Shown here: piece after piece, positions 39,582 to 48,514 of the stretch
How the letters are laid out: the number at the start of each line of letters is the position of its first letter
Position numbering within the stretch: position 1 is the stretch's first letter
Assembly (NCBI RefSeq): GCF_900115095.1
Contig: NZ_FOVH01000015.1
Location: 124,001-188,000, forward strand
Origin: Actinomadura madurae
GTDB taxonomy: Bacteria > Actinomycetota > Actinomycetes > Streptosporangiales > Streptosporangiaceae
Reading direction: 5' to 3'
Length of the DNA stretch: 64,000 nucleotides
Position numbers and translations under genes: made by a program
The notes under the pieces: model-generated
Told to the model about the DNA's origin: nothing
Databases searched by the model: none
The model's input: the letters and a program-made list of their open reading frames with translations, nothing else

Positions 39582-41708
39582 TCAGCCGACGGGATCGAGC
39601 ACCTTGGGCTCGTTCGCGGGCGCCTCCTTGGCGAGCCGTCCCGGCGTCCAGATCCGCCGCCCGATGTCGTACGACAGGGCGGGCAGCAGCAGCGACCGGA
39701 CGACGAGCGTGTCGAGCAGGACGCCGAACGCCACCGCGAAGCCCATCTCGACCATGAACGTCAGCGGAAGCGTGACCATGGAGGCGAACGTGGCCGCCAG
39801 GACCAGCCCGGCCGAGGTGATCACGCCGCCGGTGACGGTGAGGCCCCGCTGGATGCCGCGGCGGGTGCCGAGGGACTGCGACTCCTCCCGGACGCGGTGC
39901 ATCAGGAAGATGTTGTAGTCGACGCCCAGCGCGACCAGGAAGATGAAGGCCAGCAGCGGGAAGCCCGAGTCGGTCCCCTCGAAACCGAAGCCGTGCTCGA
40001 AGATCACCGCGCAGGCGCCGAGCGAGGCGAGGAACGACAGCACCACGGTGCCCATCATCAGCAGCGGCGCCACGACGGCGCGCAGCAGCGCGATGAGGAT
40101 CAGGAACACCACGGCCAGCACGATCGGGATGATCACCTTGTTGTCGCGGGTGGAGGCGCGCTTGATGTCGAGCTGGGTCGCGGTCATGCCGCCGACCTTG
40201 GCCTCCGCGGACGGGACTCCGTGCGCCGCGGTCCGCAGCCGGTCGATGGTGTCGCGCGCGGCCTCGCTGTCGGCCGCGTCCTTCAGCGTCGCCTCGTACT
40301 TGACCAGGCCGTTCGCGGTGACCGGCGGGCTGACTTCGGCGATGCCCGCCGTCCCGCGGACGGTCTGCGCGAGCTGTTCGGAGGCGGCGGCCTTGCCGAT
40401 GACGACGGCTGGGGCGCCCGATCCGGCGGGGTAGTGGCGCGCGACGACCTCGGAGCCCTTCACCGAGTCGGGCTTGCCGGTGAACTGGCCCGCGTCCGAG
40501 ATGCCGTCCGCCTTCAGCGAGGTGAGGCCGAGCGTGAGGACGATCAGGCCGAGCATGCTCGCGGCCCAGATCACGCGCGGGCGCCTGCCGACCAGGCCGG
40601 CCACGCGGTTCCACACACCGTGCTCGGCCTCGTAGGACTCGGGTTCGAGGTACTTCTCGTCGTACCGGGGGATCAGCGGCCAGAACAGCCAGCGGCCGAA
40701 GATGACGAGGAGGGCCGGCAGGAGGGTCGTCATGGCGGCGAGGGCGGTGATGACGCCCGCGGCGGCCACGGGCCCCATGCCCGCGGTGGAGTTCATCTCG
40801 GCGAGCAGCAGGCACAGCAGCCCGACGGCGACGGTGGCGGCGGAGGCGATGATGGCGGGCGCGGCGCGGTGCAGCGCGTAGGCCATGGCCTCGTGCCGGT
40901 CCTCGTGCCGGTGCAGTTCCTCCCGGTAGCGGGCGACGAGCAGCAGCGCGTAGTCGGTGGCGACGCCGAAGACGAGGACGGTCAGGATGCCGGCGCTCTG
41001 CCCGTTGACGGTGAGGTCCGCGTACTTGGCGAGCAGGTACACCGTCGACTGGGCGAGGCCCAGGGCGAAGACGGCGCTCAGTACCGGGACGAACCAGAGG
41101 ATGGGGCTGCGGTAGATGAAGAGCAACAGGACGATGACGACGAGGCCGGCGGCCATGAGCAGGAAGCCGTCGAGGCTCTCGAAGACCTTGAACTGGTCGG
41201 CGCCGCCGCCGGCGGGGCCGGTGACGTGGGAGGTCAGGCCAGGAGGTCCGCGGTCGGCGAGGTCACGCGCGTCGTCGACCGCGGCGATCAGGTCGACGTC
41301 CGTCAGCGGCACCAGCGTCTGGAGGGCCTTGCCGTCCTTGGACGGGAACGGGCCCTGAACCTGCTGGGCGCCCGGCAGCTTCTGGAAGGCGGCGGCGTCC
41401 GAGGAGGCCTTCGCCTTGTCCGCCGGGGTGATGCCGCCGGACCGCTCGTAGACGACGACGGCGAGCATCGTCTCGTCCTTGCGGAACTGTTCCTCCAGCT
41501 CCACGACCTGGGTCGATTCGGCGCCGGACGGCAGCCAGGCCGCCGCGTCGTTCTCCTCGACGTCGCCGAGCTTGCCGGCGAGGGGGCCGAGGGCGGCCAG
41601 CAGGACGACCCACAGGGCAAGGACGGCCCATTTGGTACGCCGTCCGGCGATCAGTCCGGCCAGGCGGTGTGACCGTGGCCTGGGGGGAGCCGGGCTAGGT
41701 GCGCTCAT
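39582..41708 (-). CDS. MMPL/RND family exporter
   Basis: A 708-residue membrane transporter with two blocks of about six helices each. Typical segments are TKWAVLALWVVLLAALGPLA at the N-terminus and GVATDYALLLVARYREELHR with the conserved Asp of the proton relay, which recurs in LGVDYNIFLMHRVREE. Extracytoplasmic loops follow TM1 and TM7. The family exports lipids or drugs in actinomycetes. ATG 41708 follows AGGAGAGGAACC. No regulator gene adjoins it, although the upstream region has repeated motifs. Confidence 0.93.
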   Translation of the reverse strand: MSAPSPAPPRPRSHRLAGLIAGRRTKWAVLALWVVLLAALGPLAGKLGDVEENDAAAWLPSGAESTQVVELEEQFRKDETMLAVVVYERSGGITPADKAKASSDAAAFQKLPGAQQVQGPFPSKDGKALQTLVPLTDVDLIAAVDDARDLADRGPPGLTSHVTGPAGGGADQFKVFESLDGFLLMAAGLVVIVLLLFIYRSPILWFVPVLSAVFALGLAQSTVYLLAKYADLTVNGQSAGILTVLVFGVATDYALLLVARYREELHRHEDRHEAMAYALHRAAPAIIASAATVAVGLLCLLLAEMNSTAGMGPVAAAGVITALAAMTTLLPALLVIFGRWLFWPLIPRYDEKYLEPESYEAEHGVWNRVAGLVGRRPRVIWAASMLGLIVLTLGLTSLKADGISDAGQFTGKPDSVKGSEVVARHYPAGSGAPAVVIGKAAASEQLAQTVRGTAGIAEVSPPVTANGLVKYEATLKDAADSEAARDTIDRLRTAAHGVPSAEAKVGGMTATQLDIKRASTRDNKVIIPIVLAVVFLILIALLRAVVAPLLMMGTVVLSFLASLGACAVIFEHGFGFEGTDSGFPLLAFIFLVALGVDYNIFLMHRVREESQSLGTRRGIQRGLTVTGGVITSAGLVLAATFASMVTLPLTFMVEMGFAVAFGVLLDTLVVRSLLLPALSYDIGRRIWTPGRLAKEAPANEPKVLDPVG

Positions 41709-41745
41709 GGTTCCTCTCCTGTGTGCACCGGGCGATATCGGGAAG

Positions 41746-41794
41746 TCGAGATATGTCGCGTCTGCTCAGAATTTCTCGACTCCCGAGACATGTC
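41746..41794. promoter_or_regulatory. Direct repeat pair upstream of the MMPL gene
   Basis: TCGAGATATGTC (41746-41757) and CCGAGACATGTC (41783-41794) differ at two positions and are 37 bases apart start to start. They sit 38-86 bases before the MMPL ATG. They may be binding sites for a TetR/MarR/PadR-type repressor encoded elsewhere. Confidence 0.4.
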
Positions 41795-41934
41795 AAGTAC
41801 TATCGCGAAATCTCGAGGAGAGAACCGTGAGGGCCCCCGGGTCGTCTCCCATCACCTCAATGGTCGCGAAACCGCACCTCTCGCGCCTCCAGCGAGAGGA
41901 GGGAACCCGGCTACCCCCTTCGGGTCACAAGAAA

Positions 41935-41968
41935 GCCGCCGTCTACACCGGAAGATGTAGGCGGCGGC
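41935..41968 (-). terminator. Rho-independent-like terminator after the FmdB-like gene
   Basis: GCCGCCGTCTACA and TGTAGGCGGCGGC form a 13-bp stem with one G-T wobble and an 8-base loop. On the minus strand the stem is followed by TTTCTTG. This fits termination of the FmdB-like transcript. Confidence 0.65.
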
Positions 41969-41984
41969 GTCAGCACCACGGAAG

Positions 41985-42012
41985 CCGGGGGATCCTCGAA
42001 CGGATCCCCCGG
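41985..42012. terminator. Perfect 11-bp hairpin
   Basis: CCGGGGGATCC and GGATCCCCCGG pair perfectly around TCGAAC. It lies between the FmdB-like stop and the terminator above, and may be a first attenuating stem of the same transcript end. Confidence 0.45.
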
Positions 42013-42014
42013 TG

Positions 42015-42059
42015 GGCGTACGGGAACCCGGCGTACGGGAACCGGGTGTACGGGAACCG
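42015..42059. repeat. Three tandem 15-base repeats
   Basis: GGCGTACGGGAACCC, GGCGTACGGGAACCG and GGTGTACGGGAACCG follow one another directly after the FmdB-like gene end region. A fourth partial unit GGAAGCGGG follows. The array is non-coding. Confidence 0.9.
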
Positions 42060-42072
42060 GGAAGCGGGAAGG

Positions 42073-42453
42073 TCAGGCGACCTTCTCGGACGAGGAGGAG
42101 GACGACGTGCTGGAGGACGAGGCGCCTCCAGACGACGACGCGGAGGAGTCGGAGGACGACGAGGACGAGTCCGACTTGGCGGAGTCGCCGCCCGAGTCGC
42201 CGCCCGAGTCGCCGCCCGAGGAGCCGTTGGACGAGCCGTTCGCGGACGCCCCGGCGGTCGAGGACGACTTGCCGGAGCCGCGGCTGTCGGTGCGGTAGAA
42301 GCCCGACCCCTTGAAGATGATCCCCGCCGCGGAGAAGACCTTGCGGAGCCTGCCGGTGCACGCCGGGCATTCGGTCAGCGCGTCGTCGCTGAACTTCTGC
42401 ACGACCTCCAGAGGCTCGCCGCACTCGGTGCAAACGTACTGATACGTCGGCAC
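42073..42453 (-). CDS. FmdB-family zinc-ribbon protein with Ser/Gly/Asp-rich tail
   Basis: A 126-residue protein. The FmdB regulatory-protein zinc ribbon is at residues 1-45: PTYQYVCTECGEPLEVVQKF and then CPACTGRLRKVFSAAGIIFK. The remaining 70 residues are low complexity, including three exact Gly-Gly-Asp-Ser repeats and long Ser runs, and are probably disordered. GTG 42453 follows AGGAGGAACC. The head is widespread and of unknown role; the length of the tail varies among species. Confidence 0.85.
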   Translation of the reverse strand: MPTYQYVCTECGEPLEVVQKFSDDALTECPACTGRLRKVFSAAGIIFKGSGFYRTDSRGSGKSSSTAGASANGSSNGSSGGDSGGDSGGDSAKSDSSSSSSDSSASSSGGASSSSTSSSSSSEKVA

Positions 42454-42610
42454 GGTTCCTCCTAGCTGACGCAACCCGGCCGAGACCGGACTGGCACTCA
42501 CTCTGAACGACTGCTAATGGTACCGGTGTCTCGAACAGGATTCGTCCCGGGGATGTTCCCTGGCCGTCCCGGGGTGTGTCCCGGCCGTCCCGCACGGCCC
42601 GAGCGCCCGT

Positions 42611-44095
42611 TCAGGCCCCCGTCTCGCCGAACCAGCCCGCCAGCCTGCCCTTACGGCTGACCGCGCGCAGCCGCCGCTCCGTGGTCTCGCGCACGGCGGC
42701 GGTGGTCACGACCAGGAGCGTGTCACCCGCCTGCAAGGGGGTGGAGGGCTCGGGGACGAAGCTCGTCCCGTCCCGCACGATGAGCGTGACCGACGCGCCG
42801 GGAGGCAGCCGCAGCTCGAAGATCTCCACGCCGCTCAGCAGCGAGTCGGCGGGGATCCGGACCTCCAGCAGGTCGGCGTGCAGTTCCTCAAGCGGCGCCG
42901 CCTCGACGCCGAGCTCGCGGGTCTGCTCGTCGCTCCTGAGCCGGCACCAGCGCGCCACCAGCGGCAGCGTCGGCCCCTGGAGAAGGGTGAACACGACGAC
43001 GATGTTGAAGACGATCGCGAACAGCCGGTCGGCGTGCTCGACCTCCGCCACCATCGGGATGGTGGCGAGGACGATCGGGACGGCGCCCCGCAGGCCGGCC
43101 CAGGACGCGAAGAGCTTCTCGCCCCACGTCAGCCTGAACCCGATCGTGGACAGCACGACCGACACCGGCCGGGCGATGAGCAGCAGCACGAAGCCGACCA
43201 CGAGCGCCGGCAGGATCTGCGCGGGGAGGTCGCCGGGGTCGGCCAGCAGGCCGAGCATCACGAACAGCCCGATCTGCGCGAGCCAGCCGACGCCCTCGGC
43301 GAAGCCGCGGGTCGCCGGGCGGTGCGGGAGCCGCGAGTTCCCGAGGACGAGCGCGCTGACGTAGACGGCGAGGAACCCGCTGGCGTGGAGCAGCGAGGTG
43401 GCCCCGTAGGCGACGATCGCCAGCGACATGACGGCGATGGGGTAGAGGCCCGACGCGGGCAGCGCGATGCGGCGCAGGGCCTGCGCGCCCAGCCAGCCGA
43501 TGGCGACGCCCATGATGGCGCCCGCGACCAGCTCGTACACCATCACGCCGAGCAGCTCGGCGAGGTTGGGCGCGCCGTTGTGGGCGCTGAGCGCGATCAC
43601 GATGATGACGACGGGCGCGTCGTTGAAGCCGGACTCGGCCTCCAGCAGGCCGGTCAGCCGGGACGGCAGCGGCAGCCGCCGCAGCACCGAGAACACGGCC
43701 GCCGCGTCGGTCGGCGCGAGCACCGCGGCCAGCAGGAACGCGGGGCGCCAGTCCATCCCGAGGATCCACATGGCGGCGAGGGCCACCACCACGATGCTGA
43801 TCAGGGTGCCGAGGGTGGAGACGCTGACCGCGGCGGGTACCGAGGGCCGGACGTGCCGCCAGCTGGTGGTGATGCCGCCTTCGGCAAGGATCAGGACGAG
43901 GGCGGCGAAGCCGAGCGTCTCGGCCAGTTCCGCGTTGTCGAAGTGGATGTGGAGGGGGCCGGACTCGCCGATGAAAAGGCCGAGGCCCATGTACGCCAGC
44001 AGGGTCGGCAGTCCCGCCCTGTGGGACAGCCTGACCGCGATGATGGCGCTGAGTACGAGCGTGGCCCCGAGGAGTAGCCAGATGTCGAGGTGCAC
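42611..44095 (-). CDS. Potassium/proton antiporter, CPA family with TrkA-C domain
   Basis: A 494-residue membrane protein with about 12 helices from a GTG at 44095. Segments such as LSHRAGLPTLLAYMGLGLFI, FLLAAVLAPTDAAAVFSVLR (the TDAAA ion-site motif) and LLEAESGFNDAPVVIIVIAL (ND motif) define the monovalent cation:proton antiporters. The cytoplasmic C-terminus carries a TrkA_C/RCK_C domain (LRLPPGASVTLIVRDGTSF, PLQAGDTLLVV). NhaP2/CvrA-type K+/H+ antiport is the closest known activity. It stands alone on its strand. Confidence 0.9.
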   Translation of the reverse strand: MHLDIWLLLGATLVLSAIIAVRLSHRAGLPTLLAYMGLGLFIGESGPLHIHFDNAELAETLGFAALVLILAEGGITTSWRHVRPSVPAAVSVSTLGTLISIVVVALAAMWILGMDWRPAFLLAAVLAPTDAAAVFSVLRRLPLPSRLTGLLEAESGFNDAPVVIIVIALSAHNGAPNLAELLGVMVYELVAGAIMGVAIGWLGAQALRRIALPASGLYPIAVMSLAIVAYGATSLLHASGFLAVYVSALVLGNSRLPHRPATRGFAEGVGWLAQIGLFVMLGLLADPGDLPAQILPALVVGFVLLLIARPVSVVLSTIGFRLTWGEKLFASWAGLRGAVPIVLATIPMVAEVEHADRLFAIVFNIVVVFTLLQGPTLPLVARWCRLRSDEQTRELGVEAAPLEELHADLLEVRIPADSLLSGVEIFELRLPPGASVTLIVRDGTSFVPEPSTPLQAGDTLLVVTTAAVRETTERRLRAVSRKGRLAGWFGETGA

Positions 44096-44198
44096 ATCCC
44101 ACCCTTCGGGGTCGTCAAAGTTGATCGTTTAGGAATCCTACAGATTCACCGGCAAATCGCATATTTAAGGTTGAGGGATGGCGTGGCGCGGAGCGTGG

Positions 44199-45188
44199 TT
44201 AACGGCGTTTGACCTGCGGATTTACCCCGTTGACCACGTTCTGCACGTTTCGTCCCTGGATGGCCGCGGTGACGTTGTCCTGCACCATCGCGACCAGTGC
44301 GAACTGGGACTGGACGGACGTCCCGGCGGCGTGCGGCGACAGGAGCACGTCCTCGTGGGAGCGCAGCGGATGCCCCTGCGGGAGGGGCTCCTCGTCGAAC
44401 ACGTCCAGGGCCGCCCCCGCCAGGCGTCCCGAGTCCAGAGCGGCCAGGACCGCGTCGTCGGGCGCGATCCCTCCGCGCCCCACGTTCACCAGCAGCGCCT
44501 TGTCGGGCAGGAGGGCGAGACGGTCCGGGCCTACGAGCCCCCTGGTCTCGTCCGTCAGCGGCAGGGCCAGGACGAGGATGTCGGACGTCGCGAGGAGGTC
44601 GTCCAGCTCGCGGTACGCGGCCACCGCCTCGGCGCGCTTCCGCCGCGTCCAGTACGAGACGGCGCAGCCCAGCGCGGTGAACAGCCGCGCCGCCTCGGCG
44701 CCGATCGCGCCGTACCCCACGATGCCGACGCGCTGCGCGTGGATCTCGCGAGGGCGGCGCCCGGCCATCTCCATCTGCGGCCACCCGCCCGCGCGCATGG
44801 CCCGGTCGCCCCAGGCCAGGCCGCGGCACAGCGCGAACGCCGCGCCGACCGCCCATTCGGCGACCCCCCGCGCGTTGAAGCCGGCCGCGTTCGCCACCGG
44901 CACGCCCGCGGCGGCCAGCGCGGCGACGTCGATGCTGTCGGTCCCGACGGCGGGCATCTGGACGAACGACACCCGGCGCGCGGCGGCCACGGCCTCGGCG
45001 TCCAGCGCCAGCCGGCCGGCGAAGTCGCCGATCACGATGTCGGCGCCCGGGAGCGCGGCGAGGAGGGCGGCGCGGTCCCTGGACTCGGGGAACACCACCT
45101 CGGCGGCGTCGCCCAGCGGGGCGAACAGGCCGCGGACGATCTCCTCCGCGATCGGGGGCAGGGAGAGGATCCGCCACGGCGCCGTCAT
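44199..45188 (-). CDS. D-isomer-specific 2-hydroxyacid dehydrogenase
   Basis: A 329-residue NAD(P)-dependent dehydrogenase. The cofactor motif VGIVGYGAIGAEAARLFTAL is near mid-protein. The substrate arginine region is LPLTDETRGLVG, the next Asp/Glu region is LVNVGRGGIAPDDAVLAAL, and the catalytic histidine is in LSPHAAGTS. It could reduce glyoxylate/hydroxypyruvate or oxidise another 2-hydroxyacid; phosphoglycerate dehydrogenase is excluded by the absence of an ACT domain. It is 73 bases below the cyclo-ligase gene and apparently independent. Confidence 0.9.
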   Translation of the reverse strand: MTAPWRILSLPPIAEEIVRGLFAPLGDAAEVVFPESRDRAALLAALPGADIVIGDFAGRLALDAEAVAAARRVSFVQMPAVGTDSIDVAALAAAGVPVANAAGFNARGVAEWAVGAAFALCRGLAWGDRAMRAGGWPQMEMAGRRPREIHAQRVGIVGYGAIGAEAARLFTALGCAVSYWTRRKRAEAVAAYRELDDLLATSDILVLALPLTDETRGLVGPDRLALLPDKALLVNVGRGGIAPDDAVLAALDSGRLAGAALDVFDEEPLPQGHPLRSHEDVLLSPHAAGTSVQSQFALVAMVQDNVTAAIQGRNVQNVVNGVNPQVKRR

Positions 45189-45261
45189 CTCGAACCTCCT
45201 GTCAGGCCGTCCGCGACCGCGGCCCCGCCCGCGATCTTGCCTCCCTCACTCTACGAGCAGG

Positions 45262-45843
45262 TCACGGCAGCCGGACCAGCCCCCCGGACGGCGTCACCGC
45301 GGCCCGGACGCGCTGGTCGTGCGGCTCGGCGGGCAGGCGGGGCACCAGCTCGCCGTCGTACAGCAGCGCCACGGTCAGGATCGCCGGGCCGACCCGCGCC
45401 AGCGCCCGGTCGTAGGAGCCGCCGCCGCGCCCGAGGCGCAGGCCCGTCCGGTCGACGGCCACCGCGGGCACCAGCACGACGTCCGCGCTGGCCACGGCCC
45501 CGGGACCGCGCGGCGGCTCGGAGGGCTCCAGGCACCCGCGCGCCCCGGGGACGAGCGAGTCCGGCCCCTCGTAGGACGCCCAGTCGAGGTCGCCGTCCGG
45601 GAGCAGGCGGGGGAGCAGCACGTACGTGCCGCGCTTCCACAGCGCGAACAGCAGGCTGCGGGTGTCCGGTTCGGTGCCGATCGACACGTATGCCGCGACG
45701 GTCCCGGCCATCTCCAGTTCCGGGACCTCCAGCAGCGCGTCGCGGATCGGCCGCGCCGCCGCCGCGCGCTGTTCGGGCGGCATCGCCGCACGTCGGCCGA
45801 GCAGTTCGGCCCGCAGGCCGTTCTTCGAATCGATGTCGTGCAC
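45262..45843 (-). CDS. 5-formyltetrahydrofolate cyclo-ligase
   Basis: A 193-residue enzyme converting 5-formyl-THF to 5,10-methenyl-THF with ATP. The N-terminal KNGLRAELLGRRAAMPPEQR carries the basic ATP-site residues. VAAYVSIGTEPDT and the hallmark GLRLGRGGGSYDRALA follow. GTG 45843 is chosen, with GAGG 8 bases upstream. It is divergent from galU across 33 bases, a conserved arrangement in actinomycetes. Confidence 0.92.
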   Translation of the reverse strand: MHDIDSKNGLRAELLGRRAAMPPEQRAAAARPIRDALLEVPELEMAGTVAAYVSIGTEPDTRSLLFALWKRGTYVLLPRLLPDGDLDWASYEGPDSLVPGARGCLEPSEPPRGPGAVASADVVLVPAVAVDRTGLRLGRGGGSYDRALARVGPAILTVALLYDGELVPRLPAEPHDQRVRAAVTPSGGLVRLP

Positions 45844-45876
45844 GCTGAGGTCCTCGCGGATGACTAGGGTCTGTAC

Positions 45877-46803
45877 ATGGCCGACTCTGCACCAGTGCTC
45901 AAGGCGGTCGTCCCCGCGGCCGGCCTCGGTACCCGATTCTTGCCCGCGACCAAGGCGACTCCCAAGGAAATGCTGCCGATCGTCGACAAACCGGCGATCC
46001 AGTACGTCGTCGAGGAAGCGGTGGACGCCGGACTCTCCGACGTCCTCATGGTCACCGGACGCAGCAAACGGTCGATCGAGGACCACTTCGACCGGGCGTA
46101 CGAGCTGGAGGAGGCGCTCCGCGCGAAGGGCGACGACGAGCGCCTGGACGCCGTGCACGAGTCCAGCGACCTGGCGATCATGCACTACGTCCGGCAGGGC
46201 GAGCCCAAGGGCCTCGGGCACGCGGTGCACTGCGCCCGCCAGCACGTCGGCCACGAGCCGTTCGCGGTGCTGCTCGGCGACGACATGATCGACGCCCGCG
46301 ACAAGCTGCTGCGGCGGATGATCGAGGTCCGCGCCCGGTACGGCGGCAGCGTGATCGCGCTGATGGAGGTCGAGCCCGACCAGGTCTCGGCGTACGGCTG
46401 CGCGGCCATCGAGGCGACCTCCGAGGAGGACGTCGTGCGCATCTCCGACCTCGTCGAGAAGCCCGCCGCCGAGGAGGCGCCGAGCAACTGGATCATCATC
46501 GGCCGGTACGTCTGCGACCCCGCGGTGTTCGACGTCCTGGAGAAGACCCCGCCGGGGCGCGGCGGCGAGATCCAGCTGACCGACGCGCTGCGCACCCTCG
46601 CCGACATGCCCGCCGACCAGGGCGGAGGCGTCTTCGGGGTGAAGTTCCGGGGCCGCCGCTACGACACCGGCAACAAGCTGGAGTACCTGCGGACGGTCGT
46701 CCAGTTCGCTGCGGAACGTCCTGATCTGGCGCCCGAGTTCCTCCCGTGGCTGCGCGAGTTCGTCCAGCGACAGGACGGCGTGGGCGGCGCGAAGAACCCG
46801 TGA
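45877..46803 (+). CDS. galU: UTP--glucose-1-phosphate uridylyltransferase
   Basis: A 308-residue nucleotidyltransferase making UDP-glucose for wall and exopolysaccharide synthesis. The nucleotide-binding VVPAAGLGTRFLPATKATPK is near residues 10-29. PKGLGHAVHCAR with FAVLLGDDMI and the sugar-site VEKPAAEEAPSNW complete the family pattern. It is followed with a 4-base overlap by moeA. Confidence 0.97.
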   Translation: MADSAPVLKAVVPAAGLGTRFLPATKATPKEMLPIVDKPAIQYVVEEAVDAGLSDVLMVTGRSKRSIEDHFDRAYELEEALRAKGDDERLDAVHESSDLAIMHYVRQGEPKGLGHAVHCARQHVGHEPFAVLLGDDMIDARDKLLRRMIEVRARYGGSVIALMEVEPDQVSAYGCAAIEATSEEDVVRISDLVEKPAAEEAPSNWIIIGRYVCDPAVFDVLEKTPPGRGGEIQLTDALRTLADMPADQGGGVFGVKFRGRRYDTGNKLEYLRTVVQFAAERPDLAPEFLPWLREFVQRQDGVGGAKNP

Positions 46804-48038
46804 CGGCACGCCAGACTGGGGGCGTGGAGATGAGAACGGTCGACGAGCATCTGGCGGAGATCCTCGGCAGCGTCACGGAACTGCCGCCGCTCGACATGGC
46901 GCTGCTGGAGGCGCAGGGCGCGGTGCTCGCCGAGCCCGTGACCGCGCCGGTGCCGCTGCCGCCGTTCGACAACTCCGCGATGGACGGCTACGCCGTCGTC
47001 GCGGCCGACATCGCGGCGGCCACCGAGGCCGATCCGGTCGCGCTGCCCGTCGTCGGCGACATCGTCGCGGGCGACTCGGGCGTGGCGGCGATCCGGCCGG
47101 GGCTGACCGCCCGGATCATGACGGGCGCGCCGCTGCCGGCGGGCGCCGACGCGGTCGTCCCCGTCGAGTGGACGGACGGCGGCAACGCCACCGTCCGGAT
47201 CTCGCGCGCCGCGCCGTCCGGCAACTACATCCGCCGCGCGGGGGAGGACGTCGTCGCCGGGCAGGTCGTCGCGGACGCCGGCATCCGGCTCACCGCGCCC
47301 CAGATCGGCATGATCGCGGCGGTGGGACGGGCCCGGGTGACGGTCCGCCCGAAGCCGCGCATCGTGGTCGTCGCCACCGGTGACGAACTGCGCGAGCCGG
47401 GCAGCGGTTCGCTCGCGCCCGGCCAGATCTGGGAGTCGAACAGCTTCATGCTCACCGCCGCCGTGGTCGAGGCGGGCGGGGTGGGCTACCGGCAGGCCAC
47501 GGTGGAGGACGAGCCCGCCAAGGTCCTGGAGATGCTCCACGACCAGCTCGTGAGGGCCGACGCCGTGGTCACCACCGGCGGCGTCTCCATGGGCACCAGG
47601 GACGTCGTCAAGGAGGTCCTCACCGGTACGGGCACGGTGGGCTTCCACAAGGTGCGCATGCGTCCCGGCAAGCCGCAGGGGTTCGGCCTCCTCGAAAACA
47701 CGCCGGTCTTCACGCTTCCGGGCAATCCGGTGAGCGCGTACGTCTCGTTCCAGGTGTTCGTGCGTCCCGCCCTGCTGGCGATGCAGGGGCTGCCTCCCGA
47801 ACCGCTCCCGACCGTGAGGGCCGTCCTCGCCGAGGACGTCGCCTCGCCCGCCGGGCTCCGCCATTTCGTGCGCGGCAGGCTGACGTACGAGCAGGGCTAC
47901 ATCGTCACGGCCGCGGAGACGCAGGGCTCGCATCAGCTCGCCTCCCTCTCCTCCGCGAACGCGCTCATCGTCCTGCCGGAGGACGCGGAGGCCGTGCCGG
48001 CCGGTTCGCACGTCGAGGTGATGAGGTTGCCGTCGTGA
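46800..48038 (+). CDS. moeA: Molybdopterin molybdotransferase MoeA
   Basis: About 412 residues. It inserts molybdenum into adenylated molybdopterin. The N-terminal PLPPFDNSAMDGYAV, GRIMTGAPLP-like RIMTGAPLPAGADAVVPVE, and the MoCF-domain TTGGVSMGTRDVVKEVL with LPGNPVSAYVSF all fit. The start is uncertain: GTG 46800 overlaps the galU stop, while ATG 46830 begins the conserved MRTVDEHL. It leads a three-gene molybdenum cofactor operon. Confidence 0.95.
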   Translation: MTARQTGGVEMRTVDEHLAEILGSVTELPPLDMALLEAQGAVLAEPVTAPVPLPPFDNSAMDGYAVVAADIAAATEADPVALPVVGDIVAGDSGVAAIRPGLTARIMTGAPLPAGADAVVPVEWTDGGNATVRISRAAPSGNYIRRAGEDVVAGQVVADAGIRLTAPQIGMIAAVGRARVTVRPKPRIVVVATGDELREPGSGSLAPGQIWESNSFMLTAAVVEAGGVGYRQATVEDEPAKVLEMLHDQLVRADAVVTTGGVSMGTRDVVKEVLTGTGTVGFHKVRMRPGKPQGFGLLENTPVFTLPGNPVSAYVSFQVFVRPALLAMQGLPPEPLPTVRAVLAEDVASPAGLRHFVRGRLTYEQGYIVTAAETQGSHQLASLSSANALIVLPEDAEAVPAGSHVEVMRLPS

Positions 48039-48514
48039 ATTCCACGGGTCCCGAGTTCACCCACCTGGACGACAAGGGATCGGCCCGCATGGTCGACGTG
48101 TCGTCGAAGGACGTCTCGGCGCGGACGGCGACGGCGACGGGCTTCGTCCGGCTCTCCGCCGAGTGCGTCGCCCTGCTGCGCGCGGGCGGCATCCCCAAGG
48201 GCGACGCCCTGTCCGTCGCCCGCGTCGCCGGGATCATGGGGGCCAAGCGCGTCCCCGACCTCGTCCCGCTGTGCCACCCGATCGCGCTGCACGGCGTCAC
48301 CGTCGACCTGGAGGTCCGGGACGACGGCGTCGCGATCACCGCCGTCACCCGCACCGCCGACCGCACCGGCGTCGAGATGGAGGCGCTCACCTCCGTCGGC
48401 GTCGCCGCGCTCGCGCTGGTCGACATGGTCAAGGCCGTCGACCCCGCCGCGGTGATCACCGATGTGCGGGTCGAGGAGAAGACCGGCGGCAAGACCGGGG
48501 TGTGGCGCCGGTGA
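48035..48514 (+). CDS. moaC: Cyclic pyranopterin monophosphate synthase MoaC
   Basis: A 159-residue enzyme of the first step of molybdopterin synthesis, acting with MoaA. It shows FTHLDDKGSARMVDVSSKDV at the N-terminus, then KRVPDLVPLCHPIALHGV with the active-site His, and VEMEALTSVGVAALALVDM-type helix. It overlaps moeA and mogA by 4 bases on each side. Confidence 0.97.
   Translation: MNSTGPEFTHLDDKGSARMVDVSSKDVSARTATATGFVRLSAECVALLRAGGIPKGDALSVARVAGIMGAKRVPDLVPLCHPIALHGVTVDLEVRDDGVAITAVTRTADRTGVEMEALTSVGVAALALVDMVKAVDPAAVITDVRVEEKTGGKTGVWRR

Larger units (their letters stand above)
41709..42072. other. Long non-coding gap upstream of the MMPL gene
   Basis: These 364 bases contain no believable gene. 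They hold the MMPL promoter region with two related 12-base motifs, two strong hairpins and a 15-base tandem repeat, listed separately. The segment 41710-41830 is AT-richer than its surroundings and is probably where regulation of the exporter takes place. Confidence 0.6.

Noticed and set aside
39897..41672. A 591-codon plus-strand frame opposite the MMPL gene
   Set aside because: Composition is dominated by Gln, Glu, Asp and Arg with no recognisable domain. The minus-strand MMPL protein explains the region fully.
42015..42059. CRISPR-like array
   Set aside because: The three 15-base units are contiguous with no spacers. No cas genes are present in the window.
42107..42298. A 63-codon acidic plus-strand frame
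   Set aside because: It is the antisense of the Ser/Gly/Asp-rich tail of the FmdB-like protein.
42878..44077. A 399-codon plus-strand frame opposite the K+/H+ antiporter
   Set aside because: It is a shadow frame in high-GC DNA. The minus strand encodes a clear 12-helix antiporter.
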